Assembly: GCA_964636985.1 (NCBI GenBank)
Contig: CAZWSX010000007.1
Coordinates: forward strand, 186,001-250,000
DNA: 64,000 nucleotides
From: CAZWSX01 sp964636985
GTDB taxonomy: Bacteria > Planctomycetota > Planctomycetia > Pirellulales > Pirellulaceae
Reading direction: 5' to 3'
Below, in pieces: positions 24,580 through 34,399 of the stretch (position 1 is its first letter; each line of letters begins with the position of its first letter). The notes below the pieces were generated by a model. The model was given only the letters and a program-made list of their open reading frames with translations. It was not told where the DNA came from and made no database searches. Made by a program: the position numbers and the translations under genes.

Positions 24580-27249
24580 TTATTTTTCGCATTCGGAAAG
24601 AAGATCAAGATACTCTTTCCGCAGCGCCGGGTCGGTGACGCCTTGCGGCAAGTCCAGAATCGAACGCAGCTGAGTCGCTGCGCCACTCTTGTCGCCCATC
24701 AGAAATTGGGCCTTGGCAATGCGATGTTTTGCGCGGAACCACCGCGCGGTCCGCGGCGGACTTCTTTGGGCAATCACGCGCCAACGCTCGAGGCCCAGCT
24801 TTCGCCGGGCGGCATCGGCGCAATCGAGTAGAAGTTCCGCAAAGTCTTCTTGCAGAACCCCATCGTCGGGCTTTTGTTTCGCCAGCCCGGCATACTTCGT
24901 GATCGCTTGATCCTGCTTTCCCACGGCGGCGAGCGCAGCCGCTTCGGCCTTCGCAACCCCGATCGATTCTTCCGGCGTCAACTGATCTTTGTGCTGCAAA
25001 GCGAGCGTGGCCGCTTCCAATTGCAGTGGTGCAAGTTCTTTCTTTAACGATGCTTCGCGGCGGGAAATCGTTTCAAGCTGTGCAAGGATTGCCGCCAATC
25101 GCGCGGGAGAGGTCTCGCCGATCTCCCGCAGCGCGGCAGTTGCCTGGGAGCGTTTGGAGGGTTGCATGGCCAAGGCGACGACGAGCAGCGACTGGGCCGC
25201 GTTTCGCCACGCGTCCGGAGCCTGATCGGCGACGGCAAGCTGCTTGCGGAGGGCCGCTTCGATTTTCTCAATCTGTCCCGGAGTCGTGGTCAATACGAAC
25301 TCGGCTTGGCCAAGCAGCGCGACGCGGCGCGCTTCGTCGGGCACCGTAGGTGATCCAGTCGCGCGCTCGTAAAAAGAAGCCAGCTCATTGCGCGTGGCCT
25401 TTGCTTCCTCAGTATCTGCCGATTCGCCCTGAAAATAATTCCGAGAACATGCAGCAATACTGGGGAGCGCTTCTACGATTTGAGCACTGGCCGGCTCGAT
25501 CTTGGTTAGAACATCGAGCGACTTTTTCCACTCTCCCTGAGCGAGCAACCATTTGCCCAACCATAACCGCGCCTGATTGCAGGTTTCGTCGTCCGGCCAA
25601 AAAGCGATGTGCTCCTGAAGAAAGGCCGTATAAACGTCGGCCAGGGTCGGGTCGCGGCCGACCATTTGCGCGGCGTTCCAGGCACCCAGCAGATGAGCTT
25701 CGGCCGCTTTGGGATTTTTGGGATCTTCGGTCGCCAGTTGTCGCAGGCGTTCGGACGCGATGTCGTGCCGTTTGAGTTTTTCGCTGTAGACGAGAGCCGC
25801 CTTGAAACGATTGGCAAATCGCTGGGGTGGTGGGGCACCGTCAGCGGCTTCGTCGTACGCGCGGATCGCGTCGACAAACGATCCCTTCACCACCAAGTTG
25901 TCGGCCAATTTGGACGTCAATTCCGCGCCGGCCTCGCCACCGGCGCCCCGCAAGTCCGATCGGACCAATCGCTGCTCCGCTCGGCGGCCCCAATAGGCCC
26001 CGTGCTGTTGCTCGATTTGTTTCACGAACGCAAGGGCTTGTTTTTGCAGTTCGCCTGCGCGATCGTTCTCGCCAGCCGCGATTGCCGCGCTGGCCTCTCC
26101 TAGCACCAGTTGTAGCGCCGCATCGCTTAACTCGGGAGGCCACGGCAACAGTTGCTGCGTTTCCGGTCGATCGATCAGCTTGCGAGCCCGCTCTAACTGG
26201 CCTCCGTCAATCATCGCCGTCGCGATCTCGGCGATGCCGCGTCCTCGGATCGGCGCCGGAACATCGTCGCGATCGACGAGTTCGTATATCGTCCCGACCT
26301 CGTCGACGTTGCCCGCCGCGCGTGAACAGGCCATCAACAGCACGCGCATCTCGGCCGCCCACGGCTCGTCGAGCGGCGCGCCCGAGAGCGACTTCTTCAG
26401 CGATTCGCTGGCTGAGACAAGCATGGCCGCGCGATCGTTGGAACCGGGCGGATAGCACTCGGCCAGCAAGCGGCGGGCGTTGGCTAAATGCCTGGTCGTA
26501 TCGCGTGCCAGCGATTGCCACTGCTCGAGCGTGAAGGGGATCGCTTTATTCGATTCGGTTTTGCCTTTGCCTGGTGGCCGATCGTCCCCGGTGCGGCGTC
26601 GTTCGAGAGCCTGGGCCTCGCAGTCGCCGCGGACCTTTTCGAGCAGGCGAGTTGCCTCTTCCAAGACCGATCGAGCCGTGTCGAGCGTTGTGCTATCGTC
26701 GCCACCCACCTCGACCTCGCGGCGAAGTTGGTCCCCTTCGAGAATGAGTGTCAGCCCGTCCTGAAGTCGAAGCAGGAGCGCGTGAGGGTGCTTGGCTTCG
26801 CTGGCCGACAGTTTGGCCGCCAACTCGCGGGCCGCTTTCCAAGCTGGAGCTCGTTCGGCAGCCGGCAGGGCCGCGGCGCGATCGGCCGCCGTTCGAATCC
26901 GCTCCACAGCCAGGTCGATTCGGGCTCGCGATTCCGGGTCGGCCGCCTCGAAGCGAGACAGAGCTTGGCGTTCGGCCAGGTCGTAAAGCTTGTGGGCTCG
27001 CAGCCCCTCCAGGAAGCGAACGTCGCGCGTGGCTTCCACGTCGGGCGCCGGGAATGCCAAGGTGTCGAGGGCCGCGACCGGTTCCCCTTCCGCCGAGCTA
27101 TCGCGGATGAACAAAGCCGCGCAGATCGAGACCGCCAGAACTGCGCAGACCGCTCGCCGGTGATCGATTGCTTGCCTCGCAAGTCGACCGACCGCGATTC
27201 CTGAAAGAGTTAAGAGCTTGCTCAACGGCAAGAATTCCTTGGCTTGCAT
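24580..27249 (-). CDS. Large exported or membrane-anchored TPR-like helical repeat protein
   Basis: This encodes 889 residues. A hydrophobic stretch at about 35-50 (AVCAVLAVSICAALFI) follows a basic N-terminus, so the protein is anchored or exported. The rest is almost entirely Ala/Leu/Glu/Arg-rich helix, with TPR-like units such as AAGENDRAGELQKQALAFV, DAIRAYDEAADG, AEAHLLGAWNAAQM and AITKYAGLAKQKPDDG. It is probably a periplasmic scaffold. No catalytic motif is seen. ATG 27249 is preferred to 27294 for the length of its N-terminal basic region. The assignment as TPR is from pattern only. Confidence 0.75.
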   Translation of the reverse strand: MQAKEFLPLSKLLTLSGIAVGRLARQAIDHRRAVCAVLAVSICAALFIRDSSAEGEPVAALDTLAFPAPDVEATRDVRFLEGLRAHKLYDLAERQALSRFEAADPESRARIDLAVERIRTAADRAAALPAAERAPAWKAARELAAKLSASEAKHPHALLLRLQDGLTLILEGDQLRREVEVGGDDSTTLDTARSVLEEATRLLEKVRGDCEAQALERRRTGDDRPPGKGKTESNKAIPFTLEQWQSLARDTTRHLANARRLLAECYPPGSNDRAAMLVSASESLKKSLSGAPLDEPWAAEMRVLLMACSRAAGNVDEVGTIYELVDRDDVPAPIRGRGIAEIATAMIDGGQLERARKLIDRPETQQLLPWPPELSDAALQLVLGEASAAIAAGENDRAGELQKQALAFVKQIEQQHGAYWGRRAEQRLVRSDLRGAGGEAGAELTSKLADNLVVKGSFVDAIRAYDEAADGAPPPQRFANRFKAALVYSEKLKRHDIASERLRQLATEDPKNPKAAEAHLLGAWNAAQMVGRDPTLADVYTAFLQEHIAFWPDDETCNQARLWLGKWLLAQGEWKKSLDVLTKIEPASAQIVEALPSIAACSRNYFQGESADTEEAKATRNELASFYERATGSPTVPDEARRVALLGQAEFVLTTTPGQIEKIEAALRKQLAVADQAPDAWRNAAQSLLVVALAMQPSKRSQATAALREIGETSPARLAAILAQLETISRREASLKKELAPLQLEAATLALQHKDQLTPEESIGVAKAEAAALAAVGKQDQAITKYAGLAKQKPDDGVLQEDFAELLLDCADAARRKLGLERWRVIAQRSPPRTARWFRAKHRIAKAQFLMGDKSGAATQLRSILDLPQGVTDPALRKEYLDLLSECEK

Positions 27250-27397
27250 ACGGCTCGTCCGCCACGTCGCACGCGCAGCCCGAGAGCGCGACACCTTGAT
27301 TATGTCGGAGCCTCAGCCAAGACGAAAGGCGAGAACGCATTAGAAAGAATGCGCTCATTCAGGTAACTAGGTTGGCGGCGGTTTATCTTCGAGGTTT

Positions 27398-28849
27398 CTA
27401 GCTGAACAGTTCCATCCGCGCGACCCCTTTGCCGTCTTCGGTGGCGTAGAAGGGGCGTTGCTCGACATCGAAGGCCGTTTTGGGACTCATGCCCATCGCC
27501 GTGAAAAGGGTGGCATGCAGGTCGGTGACGTTGAGCGGGTTTTCGACCGCCAGGAACGGCCGCTCGGGAGCTGATTTGCCGTACAGAACACCTTTTTTGA
27601 TCCCACCGCCCCACATCACGATCGAACAACCGCCGGTGAAGTGGCGGTGCTGCCCGTAGTGCTTGATGTCCATCATCTTGTCGACCCGCTCTGTCGCCTG
27701 ATCGCTGGCCGTGGAACCGGGCCGCCCTTCAATGAGCATGTCGCGGCTGAACTCGGTCGCCAGAATTACCAGCGTCCGGTCGAGCAAGCCCCGCGATTCC
27801 AGGTCAAGAATCAACTGAGCGATCGGGCGGTCGATCTCTTCCTTCATCCGCTTGAGCGTGGTGTGCCCATTGGCGTGGGTGTCCCAGTGGAGGAACGGGA
27901 CATACTCGGTCGTGACTTCGACGAAGCGGGCCCCTTGCTCGACGAGCCGGCGAGCGAGAAGGCATCCTCGCCCGAAGCGGCCGGTGTCGTATTTCTCGTA
28001 GCTTTCCTTCGGCTCGAGCGAGATATCGAAGGCGTCCCGTTCTTTCGCGCTAAGCAAGCGCTGGGCGCGATCCATGGCTCGAAGGAGCGATTCCTGTTGG
28101 TAGTCGCTCATGTACTCGCGCTGCGGCGTTTGATCGACCAGCTTCTTGAATAGCTTGTAACGATTGCCGAGACGTCCAGGGTCCATCCCCTTGGGCGGGC
28201 GAACCGACGCTGCCGCTTCCTCGGGATACGGCAAGTTCATGGGGCCATATTCGTTGCCGAAGAAACCGGCCGTTGTGAAAGCCTTGAGTTCCTCCTGCTC
28301 GCCGACTCCTTCGAGTCGCTGGCCGATGTTGATGAAGGGCGGAATCACCGGATTGTTCGGACCAAGGACTTTGGCCATCCACGCGCCAATGTGCGGGCAA
28401 GCCACCGTTTGCGGCGGCACGTAACCGGTATGCCAGTGGTACTGGTGCCGCGAGTGGAGGATGTTTCCCAAATCGGGCAACACGTGCGAGCGAACGAGCG
28501 TCCCGCGATCCATCACCTCGGCGATGTTTTCCAGCCCTTGCGTGATCTTGATGTTGTCGACCACCGTATCGATGGCCGGGAACGTGCTTTCGATCTCGCC
28601 GACCGGCGTTCCCACCTGGAACGGGACATACTTTTTAGGATCGAACGTATCAGGCGCGGCCATGCCGCCGCCCATCCACAGCAAGATGCATGAATCGGCT
28701 TTGGCCGTGGGGTGCTCGATTGCGTCGCCTTCGTTAGCGAGCAATCGCGGCTCGCCAGCCATCCAAGCGGCTGCGCCGGCGGCAGCTAAGCCCTGCAGCA
28801 ATTCGCGGCGAGCCAGAAGTTCAGCAACAGTGGGACGTGGAGAGGTCAT
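27398..28849 (-). CDS. DUF1501 exported protein, second copy
   Basis: This encodes 483 residues. The N-terminus has RRELLQGLAAAGAAAWMAG, a Tat-like signal. Family blocks include CILLWMGGGMAAPDTFDPKKY, GRFGRGCLLARRLVEQGARFVEV, ILATEFSRDM and a C-terminal DLHATLFTAMGMSPKTAF. It follows the DUF1553 gene by 107 bases on the same strand and is its presumed partner. Compared with the other DUF1501 copies it contains MWGGGIKKGVLYGKSAP, a common variant. The substrate is unknown. Confidence 0.92.
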   Translation of the reverse strand: MTSPRPTVAELLARRELLQGLAAAGAAAWMAGEPRLLANEGDAIEHPTAKADSCILLWMGGGMAAPDTFDPKKYVPFQVGTPVGEIESTFPAIDTVVDNIKITQGLENIAEVMDRGTLVRSHVLPDLGNILHSRHQYHWHTGYVPPQTVACPHIGAWMAKVLGPNNPVIPPFINIGQRLEGVGEQEELKAFTTAGFFGNEYGPMNLPYPEEAAASVRPPKGMDPGRLGNRYKLFKKLVDQTPQREYMSDYQQESLLRAMDRAQRLLSAKERDAFDISLEPKESYEKYDTGRFGRGCLLARRLVEQGARFVEVTTEYVPFLHWDTHANGHTTLKRMKEEIDRPIAQLILDLESRGLLDRTLVILATEFSRDMLIEGRPGSTASDQATERVDKMMDIKHYGQHRHFTGGCSIVMWGGGIKKGVLYGKSAPERPFLAVENPLNVTDLHATLFTAMGMSPKTAFDVEQRPFYATEDGKGVARMELFS

Positions 28850-28934
28850 GACTTGGCTCCGTGCAAGGCAACGGATTGATTAATCGACTGATGATTGATG
28901 ATTTTTGATTTGCGAAGTCAGGCGGCCCCTAATC

Positions 28935-28962
28935 CCTGGAGCCTGAGGCCTAAAGCCTATTC
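28935..28962. repeat. Four-unit degenerate heptanucleotide repeat
   Basis: Units CCTGGAG, CCTGAGG, CCTAAAG and CCTATTC lie head to tail across the stop codon of the DUF1553 gene. This is a low-complexity tract with no evident function. Confidence 0.5.
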
Positions 28963-31900
28963 CCTCGTCACCACTTCATCCAGGTTTAGCAGAACGTTCG
29001 CCGTCAGGGTATAGGCAGCCAGTTCTGCGGGGGCAAAGTCCGCTTTGGATTGTGATTCGCCAAAAACGATCAGCTTTTTCGCGGCTTCAACGTCGGTTTG
29101 GAGGCGGCTTAGGTCGGCCTTGAAACCGTCCGTTAGGACGACTAATTCATCGCGAGTTGGCTTACGAGCGGTGGCCCATTGGAAGCCGTTTGCAAGGCGT
29201 TCCTCTGGCGTTGCTCCGCCTTCGGTCATCATCCGCTCGCCGAGCTTGCGGGCGGCCTCGACGTAGGTGATCTCGTTGAGCAGCGAGAGGGCTTGCAGCG
29301 GCGTGTTCGTGCGCGAACGCTTGACGACACAAACTTCGCGGCTGGGAGCGTCGAAGAGGAGCATCGTCGGCGGGGCGGCGGTCCGTTTCCAAATGGTATA
29401 CATCGTCCGCCGATAGAGTCCTTCTCCCTTATCGTGCTGGTAACCCCGCAAGTCGCCGTAGCGGCTTGTCTCGTCCCACACGCCGTCGGGCATGTAAGGA
29501 CGAACGCTCGGGCCGCCGATCTTTGGTACCAGCAGACCACTAATGGCCAGGGCCTGGTCACGCAGGACCTCGGCCGAAAGCCGGAACCGCGGCCCCCGCG
29601 CCATCAAACGGTTGTCCGGATCGCGTTCCGACAGTTCTGGCGTGACGTGCGACGACTGCCGATATGTTGCACTCATGACGATCTTCTTCTGAATCGCTTT
29701 CATATCCCAAGGCGTACCGTTCTCCGGACGCATGAATTCCGCAGCCAGCCAATCGAGCAGCTCTGGATGCGACGGGAACTCCGCCTGCGAACCAAAGTTC
29801 TCGCTCGTCTTGACGATCCCCGTGCCGAAAAAGTGTTCCCACGCTCGATTCACCCAGACACGTGACGTGAGGGGGTGAGAGGGATCGACCAGCCACTTGG
29901 CCAACCCAAGTCGATTTACTGGCGTGCTGGCCGGCATTGTCGGGAGCGCGGCGGGAAGTCCGGCTGCTACTTTTGCGCCGGGCTTGTCGTACTCTCCTCG
30001 CACCAGCACAAAGGCGTCGCGCGGCTGCGCCATCTCGCGCATCACCATCACGTTGGCCGTCTCGGCGAGCGCCTGTTCGCGTTTCTTCTTCAATTCGGCC
30101 AATTGGTTCTCCGCTTGCTTGAGCGGGCTATCCACATTGGCGCGGAAGAATGTTTCCAACTCCTTCTTTTGCTCCGGCGAGCGCCGATCGGCTTCGATTG
30201 CCAGAATCTGCTTGAGCGAATCAGGAAACTTGGCGCCGTCGATTTTTACCGCAGCGGGTGGGAGCGCCGTCGCCGAAAGCCGGAACCGTCCGATGTTGTG
30301 TTGGCCGAGGGCTTCATGCTTTAGTCGGACTGTCAGCGTCGCGTTCGATGGAACAGTAACGGGCGCGTCGGCTAAAAACATCGCGCTCGTGGGATCACGT
30401 CGCGAAGGGCCGTCAACCGCCCAGCCATTGGCCGGATTGCCGTCGAGAATCAGCCCAATCTCCCAGCCCGCTTGCGAGTAAGTTGCTTCCGCCTTCGTGA
30501 AGCGGATCACAGTTGGCTGGGATAATTCAGGCGACGCGATCTCCGCCTCCACCGAGGAGAGAACAAAGTTCCCGTTGGAAAAGCGGCCCAAACTCTGGTT
30601 GGGTAAACTCGCGTCGGGCAAGCATTCCAGCAACAGCCCGCTGAACTGCGGAGCGTCGAGCGGGCCAGTGATGATGTAGGTGTCGTTGCCCGGATTGGTG
30701 CCGCCCGCGAGATACGTTCCATCGGGCTGCCGCGAGAGTGTCGCACCACCTTGCGATTTCACTTCCGAAGGAGCAAGCGTCTTCCAGGCGGCCGATTCTG
30801 TAGTAAGCGACTTCTTGAATTCCGGTTCCCAGGCGGCGATGAATTCAGGCAAGCGCGCAGCAACCTCCGCGATGCGCGTTTGCTGTCGCTCGATTTCGCC
30901 CGCGAGTCGCCCGACTTCTTGCTGCTGCTGAGGCGTAGGCACGGCGACGACGGGATCGGTGTTCCGCGTTTCTCCTTGTAGTGTGCCGCTCTCTTCGATG
31001 TTGTTGAAGAACGAGAAGAACTGATAGAACTCGCGTTGGCTGATGGGATCGTACTTGTGATCGTGGCAGCGGCAGCAGTTGAGCGTGAGCGCCATCCACG
31101 TCATGCCCGTTGTCTCGACGCGGTCGATGACTGTCTCGACTCGCCATTCTTCGGCGATGATGCCCCCTTCACCATTGAGACGGTGGTTGCGGTTGAAGCC
31201 CGTCGCCACTCTTTGCGACAGAGTCGCATCCGGCAGAAGGTCGCCGGCCAATTGTTCGGTCGTGAACTGGTCGAACGGCATGTTGTTGTTGAAGGCATCG
31301 ATCACCCAATCGCGCCAGGGCCATTGGTAGCGGCTGCTGTCGATCTGGTAGCCGTTGCTATCGGCATAGCGCGCGAAGTCGAGCCACCGCAGGGCCATTC
31401 GCTCGCCATAGTGCTTGGAGGCGAGCAACCGGTCGACAACTCGCTCGTACGCGGCAGGCGACTTGTCGGCGATGAAGGCTTCCACTTCGCTCGCTGTCGG
31501 CGGCAAGCCCGTCAGATCGAGCGTGACGCGGCGGATCAGCGTCTCCTTGGCCGCTTCGGGCGACGGCTTGAGTCCTTCCGCTTCGAGCCTCGCGAGCACG
31601 AAGCGATCGATTGGCGTCTTGGCCCAGACTTCGTCATTTACTTTGGGTTGCTCAGGGCGCACGACAGGTAAGAACGCCCAGTGGCCGGTGTACTCAGCAC
31701 CTTCGGTGATCCATTGCTTGAGGAGTTCGATTTGTTTTGCCGAGAGCTGCTTGCCGGAGTTCGCCGGCGGCATCTTTACATCGTCATCGTGCGACAGAAT
31801 TCGCTGGACCAATTCGCTGGCAGCGGCGTCGCCTGGGACAATAGCCTTTGTTCCAGAAGCCGTCTCTTTGGTCGCTTCGGCCAAGCTGTCTAGCCGTAGG

Positions 31901-32073
31901 CCTGCCTCGCGCTTCTTCTCGTCGGGGCCGTGGCAGTAGAAGCAGTTATCCGAAAGGATCGGCCGAATATCGCGATTGAACGAGAGCTTGGGCTCGGCGG
32001 CGTTGGCAGACGAGGCCAGCGTCGTCAGTGACAGACAAACGGCAAGCGCGGGGGCTAGGCAAGAATGGCGCAT
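28957..32073 (-). CDS. PSCyt1-DUF1549-DUF1553 cytochrome-type protein, second copy
   Basis: This encodes 1038 residues. A signal peptide (about 1-25, ending ANAAEP) is followed by PSCyt1 with CFYCH (C44-H48), DUF1549 (FVLARLEAEGLKPSPEAAKE, LDLTGLPPTASEVEAF, WLDFARYADSNGYQIDSS) and a second CxxCH (CCRCHDHKYDPIS, around residue 333). A beta-rich, discoidin-like insert spans about 450-610. The C-terminal DUF1553 domain has NRAWEHFFGTGIVKT, SHPELLDWLAAEF and SATYRQSSHVT. It is the first gene of a two-gene unit with the DUF1501 gene and is probably exported. Confidence 0.93.
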   Translation of the reverse strand: MRHSCLAPALAVCLSLTTLASSANAAEPKLSFNRDIRPILSDNCFYCHGPDEKKREAGLRLDSLAEATKETASGTKAIVPGDAAASELVQRILSHDDDVKMPPANSGKQLSAKQIELLKQWITEGAEYTGHWAFLPVVRPEQPKVNDEVWAKTPIDRFVLARLEAEGLKPSPEAAKETLIRRVTLDLTGLPPTASEVEAFIADKSPAAYERVVDRLLASKHYGERMALRWLDFARYADSNGYQIDSSRYQWPWRDWVIDAFNNNMPFDQFTTEQLAGDLLPDATLSQRVATGFNRNHRLNGEGGIIAEEWRVETVIDRVETTGMTWMALTLNCCRCHDHKYDPISQREFYQFFSFFNNIEESGTLQGETRNTDPVVAVPTPQQQQEVGRLAGEIERQQTRIAEVAARLPEFIAAWEPEFKKSLTTESAAWKTLAPSEVKSQGGATLSRQPDGTYLAGGTNPGNDTYIITGPLDAPQFSGLLLECLPDASLPNQSLGRFSNGNFVLSSVEAEIASPELSQPTVIRFTKAEATYSQAGWEIGLILDGNPANGWAVDGPSRRDPTSAMFLADAPVTVPSNATLTVRLKHEALGQHNIGRFRLSATALPPAAVKIDGAKFPDSLKQILAIEADRRSPEQKKELETFFRANVDSPLKQAENQLAELKKKREQALAETANVMVMREMAQPRDAFVLVRGEYDKPGAKVAAGLPAALPTMPASTPVNRLGLAKWLVDPSHPLTSRVWVNRAWEHFFGTGIVKTSENFGSQAEFPSHPELLDWLAAEFMRPENGTPWDMKAIQKKIVMSATYRQSSHVTPELSERDPDNRLMARGPRFRLSAEVLRDQALAISGLLVPKIGGPSVRPYMPDGVWDETSRYGDLRGYQHDKGEGLYRRTMYTIWKRTAAPPTMLLFDAPSREVCVVKRSRTNTPLQALSLLNEITYVEAARKLGERMMTEGGATPEERLANGFQWATARKPTRDELVVLTDGFKADLSRLQTDVEAAKKLIVFGESQSKADFAPAELAAYTLTANVLLNLDEVVTRE

Positions 32074-32301
32074 GTGCGGCAGGCACTTTGTTCGGAGGGG
32101 AGGGAGGTCAAGGTGGGAACTTTATTGTAATCGCGCATGCAAGTGCCTCGAAATCAGGGCGATTCCTACGCTGGCGGCCCCCATCGCGTTCCTTAACGGA
32201 AATGGGTGTACAGGAGCCAGGGCTATCGAGTGCCCTGCGAAGCATTATGGGGCGCCGTCATCAAGCGATAGGCTCGACCGTGTTAGGAGGCGTGCACTGC
32301 G

Positions 32302-33084
32302 TCACGCTACGCCTTGAAGCCGGCGGCTTTTTGAAGTTCGTCGAAGATCAAAGCGAGAAGCAGTTTCATCTTTCACGTATCGACACTGTTGAAGTCGGTA
32401 TCCAATCGACTCGGCCGACATGCGACCAAATCGGTAACTGATGAATGAGCCGATCGTCCAAGCGTAGTTAGCGAAGTCGAGAATATTCCGTGTTTGGGTA
32501 TGCCCATTTACCACGAATGTGTATTTACCTCGTCCGCGATAGACGAGTGGCTTCTCCAGGTCAAAGACATTTTCTAATACTCCGCATAGAACGCGTCTTG
32601 GAATGCCAGCGCAAGCAGCGAACATGTTAGCTTGTCTTTCCACGAGGTTCTCTACTCGTGGTGATAGACTTAACTCGGTTGAGACAATCCCATTCCTTGG
32701 TATTTTTGCAATTTGCTTCCTGAGCCACTCGCCTTGCAATACGCCGTGACCACCAACCTCGTGCCACACGGTGAACTCGCGGCGAGGGTCTCCGTTCAAG
32801 ATGCGATCGATAGAAGCGGTGTTTGAGATAGGATCGTAGCTACCGAAGATTTTCTCACCCTTTTCGTCGAATCCGAGATCACAATCTTCTTCAAGATGAA
32901 TGCCGAATTCTGGATAGATCAGATGCTCGTAAACGACATCAAAGCTGATGCCAAAGACACCTGGGTGAAAATCGCTGGCCCAAAACTCTCGAAGGAATCT
33001 ATCGGTCAGCGTCTCTGCCGTTCGCTGAATGTGAAGAGGACTGAACGGCGGCGCACTGATCTGATGTCGATTTGGACCGGTCAT
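32302..33084 (-). CDS. ImmA/IrrE-like metallopeptidase with an atypical HEVGGH motif
   Basis: This encodes 260 residues. The Zn-site region reads FTVWHEVGGHGVLQ with H108, E109 and H113, so one residue is inserted relative to the usual HExxH. The later VERQANMFAACAGIPRRVL (about 145-165) matches the ExxAN..FA segment of ImmA/IrrE, and the C-terminal SAESIGYRLQQC resembles its end. ImmA cleaves an XRE repressor in ICEBs1; IrrE activates DNA-damage response genes in Deinococcus. Here the gene overlaps the XRE gene upstream by 4 bases (ATGA), the standard repressor-protease arrangement. Whether the altered spacing still binds zinc is unknown. Confidence 0.8.
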   Translation of the reverse strand: MTGPNRHQISAPPFSPLHIQRTAETLTDRFLREFWASDFHPGVFGISFDVVYEHLIYPEFGIHLEEDCDLGFDEKGEKIFGSYDPISNTASIDRILNGDPRREFTVWHEVGGHGVLQGEWLRKQIAKIPRNGIVSTELSLSPRVENLVERQANMFAACAGIPRRVLCGVLENVFDLEKPLVYRGRGKYTFVVNGHTQTRNILDFANYAWTIGSFISYRFGRMSAESIGYRLQQCRYVKDETASRFDLRRTSKSRRLQGVA

Positions 33085-33365
33085 TTCTTCTTCTTCCTGA
33101 AAAGTAATAGTGCGTCCTGTTGTTTAGCCTCGATCTGTTGGGTCACCCGCTTAACCTGAGTCTGTTTCGCCAGTGAAAAGAGCTTTTCGACATCGGCATC
33201 CAAGAGCTGTGCGATCGTGACGAGCAGTTCGGCCGACGGAACTTCATTGCGCGCCTCGATGCGTGAGACGTAACCGGCAGTCTTACCGATTCGGTTTGCA
33301 AACTCTTGCACCGTCATTTGCTTTTTGGTGCGTGCTTCACGGATGAACTGGCCCAAAGTGGTCAT
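33081..33365 (-). CDS. XRE-family helix-turn-helix repressor paired with the ImmA-like gene
   Basis: This encodes 94 residues. Residues 3-60 are a complete HTH_3 (LGQFIREARTKKQMTVQEFA, then GYVSRIEARNEVPSAELLVTIAQLL). The C-terminus is a short charged helix ending in four Lys. ATG 33365 is chosen because the domain starts right there; the upstream frame to 33452 includes the operator. A perfect inverted repeat lies just upstream (33374-33395), which suggests autorepression. Loss of repression could be triggered by the ImmA-like partner, as in ICE and prophage regulators, but there is no mobile element in view. Confidence 0.92.
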   Translation of the reverse strand: MTTLGQFIREARTKKQMTVQEFANRIGKTAGYVSRIEARNEVPSAELLVTIAQLLDADVEKLFSLAKQTQVKRVTQQIEAKQQDALLLFRKKKK

Positions 33366-33373
33366 GGCAGAGC

Positions 33374-33395
33374 TTTTTACTTGTTTTAGTAAAAA
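33374..33395. promoter_or_regulatory. Candidate operator of the XRE repressor
   Basis: Perfect 8-base arms TTTTTACT (33374-33381) and AGTAAAAA (33388-33395) with a 6-base spacer begin 9 bases upstream of the repressor start codon. The 22-base two-fold symmetric, A/T-rich site is what XRE dimers commonly bind and would overlap the promoter or leader. Confidence 0.72.
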
Positions 33396-33568
33396 TGGTA
33401 ACGGTGGTGGATAGATTGTCAACAGGCTGTCGATTGATTGTTGAATTCGCACAGCAACCGCACTGAATTTGGTTGCAAGTACGCGGCTGGCAGCAAAGTG
33501 CCTACTTGGATTGAGCTAGGCCGTTGAGAATCAAATAAGTTGCTCAACGAGCACTTAGGGTAAGTTTC

Positions 33569-34399
33569 TCAACCCCCGAACGCGCTATACCGCTTCAGGC
33601 CGCGGTCGATCAGGTAGTTGCTCAAGCCCATAAAGAAAACGGCCCAAAACGCTTGGATGGCGAGCCCACCATAAAGGGCCCAACCTTCGCGGCGACCCAA
33701 GAACACGTCGGACGAAAAGTAAGCCAAGTAAGGGAACGGCGTGTACATAATCAGCGTCGGCCACGGCTCAGGCAAAATGTCCAAGGGGAACATGTGCCCC
33801 GAGAGGAAGAAGCTGAACAGCATGAAGACGAACAACAGCGAGCCGACTTCTAAGAACCAGAAGCCGACCAGGCCCATGCAGGCTTCGAGATAGAACCCCA
33901 GCAGGAACGACAGCAGTAGCGAGACGATATAAACGCACAGCACATGCGGCGCGGGCCAGCCGTCGAAGTAGCCTCGGCACAGGAAAAACACCAACGCGAA
34001 AGGCCCAATCGCGACTCCGTAGTAGGCCAGTTTGTGCGCGACGCGCGAGAGGAAGTAATACTCCATCAGCCCGATCGGCTGGATCAGGAATTTTTTGATT
34101 TCGCCGGTTCGGATTTGGGCGGCAATGCTAGAAGCGAGGCCCGGCATGCTCGAGAATGCCCGCGTCAGCATCGTGAGCAAGTAGTAGGCGACCATTTGCT
34201 CGTACGAGAGACCCAGCGCCTGCTTGGATGCAGGATTCTGAAAGATTGCGTACCACAGGAAGATCTGGGTGATGATCGGCAGGAACCGCATCAGCGTGCC
34301 GAGAATGAAATCGCCCCGGTAGGCCAATCGTTCGGACAAAGAGACCCGTAGGATCGTCCACCAAGTTCGCCACGGAGAATAGGCTGCGCGTGCACTCAT
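33569..34399 (-). CDS. ABC-2-type permease (COG4587-like)
   Basis: This encodes 276 residues with six hydrophobic segments. The N-terminus has the WWTILRVSLSERLAYRGDF and IFLWYAIFQ blocks, followed by GLSYEQMVAYYLLTMLTRAF and a long C-terminal membrane region (MGLSNYLIDRGLKRYSAFGG). This fits the poorly characterised permease of COG4586/COG4587/COG3694 export systems. Its start overlaps the ATPase stop as TGATG. The usual second permease (COG3694) does not follow. The substrate is unknown. Confidence 0.88.
   Translation of the reverse strand: MSARAAYSPWRTWWTILRVSLSERLAYRGDFILGTLMRFLPIITQIFLWYAIFQNPASKQALGLSYEQMVAYYLLTMLTRAFSSMPGLASSIAAQIRTGEIKKFLIQPIGLMEYYFLSRVAHKLAYYGVAIGPFALVFFLCRGYFDGWPAPHVLCVYIVSLLLSFLLGFYLEACMGLVGFWFLEVGSLLFVFMLFSFFLSGHMFPLDILPEPWPTLIMYTPFPYLAYFSSDVFLGRREGWALYGGLAIQAFWAVFFMGLSNYLIDRGLKRYSAFGG

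Noticed and set aside
33523..33573. Inverted repeat GTTGAGAA/TTCTCAAC near the permease stop
   Set aside because: 8-base arms with a 35-base loop and no U-tract; too weak to call a terminator.
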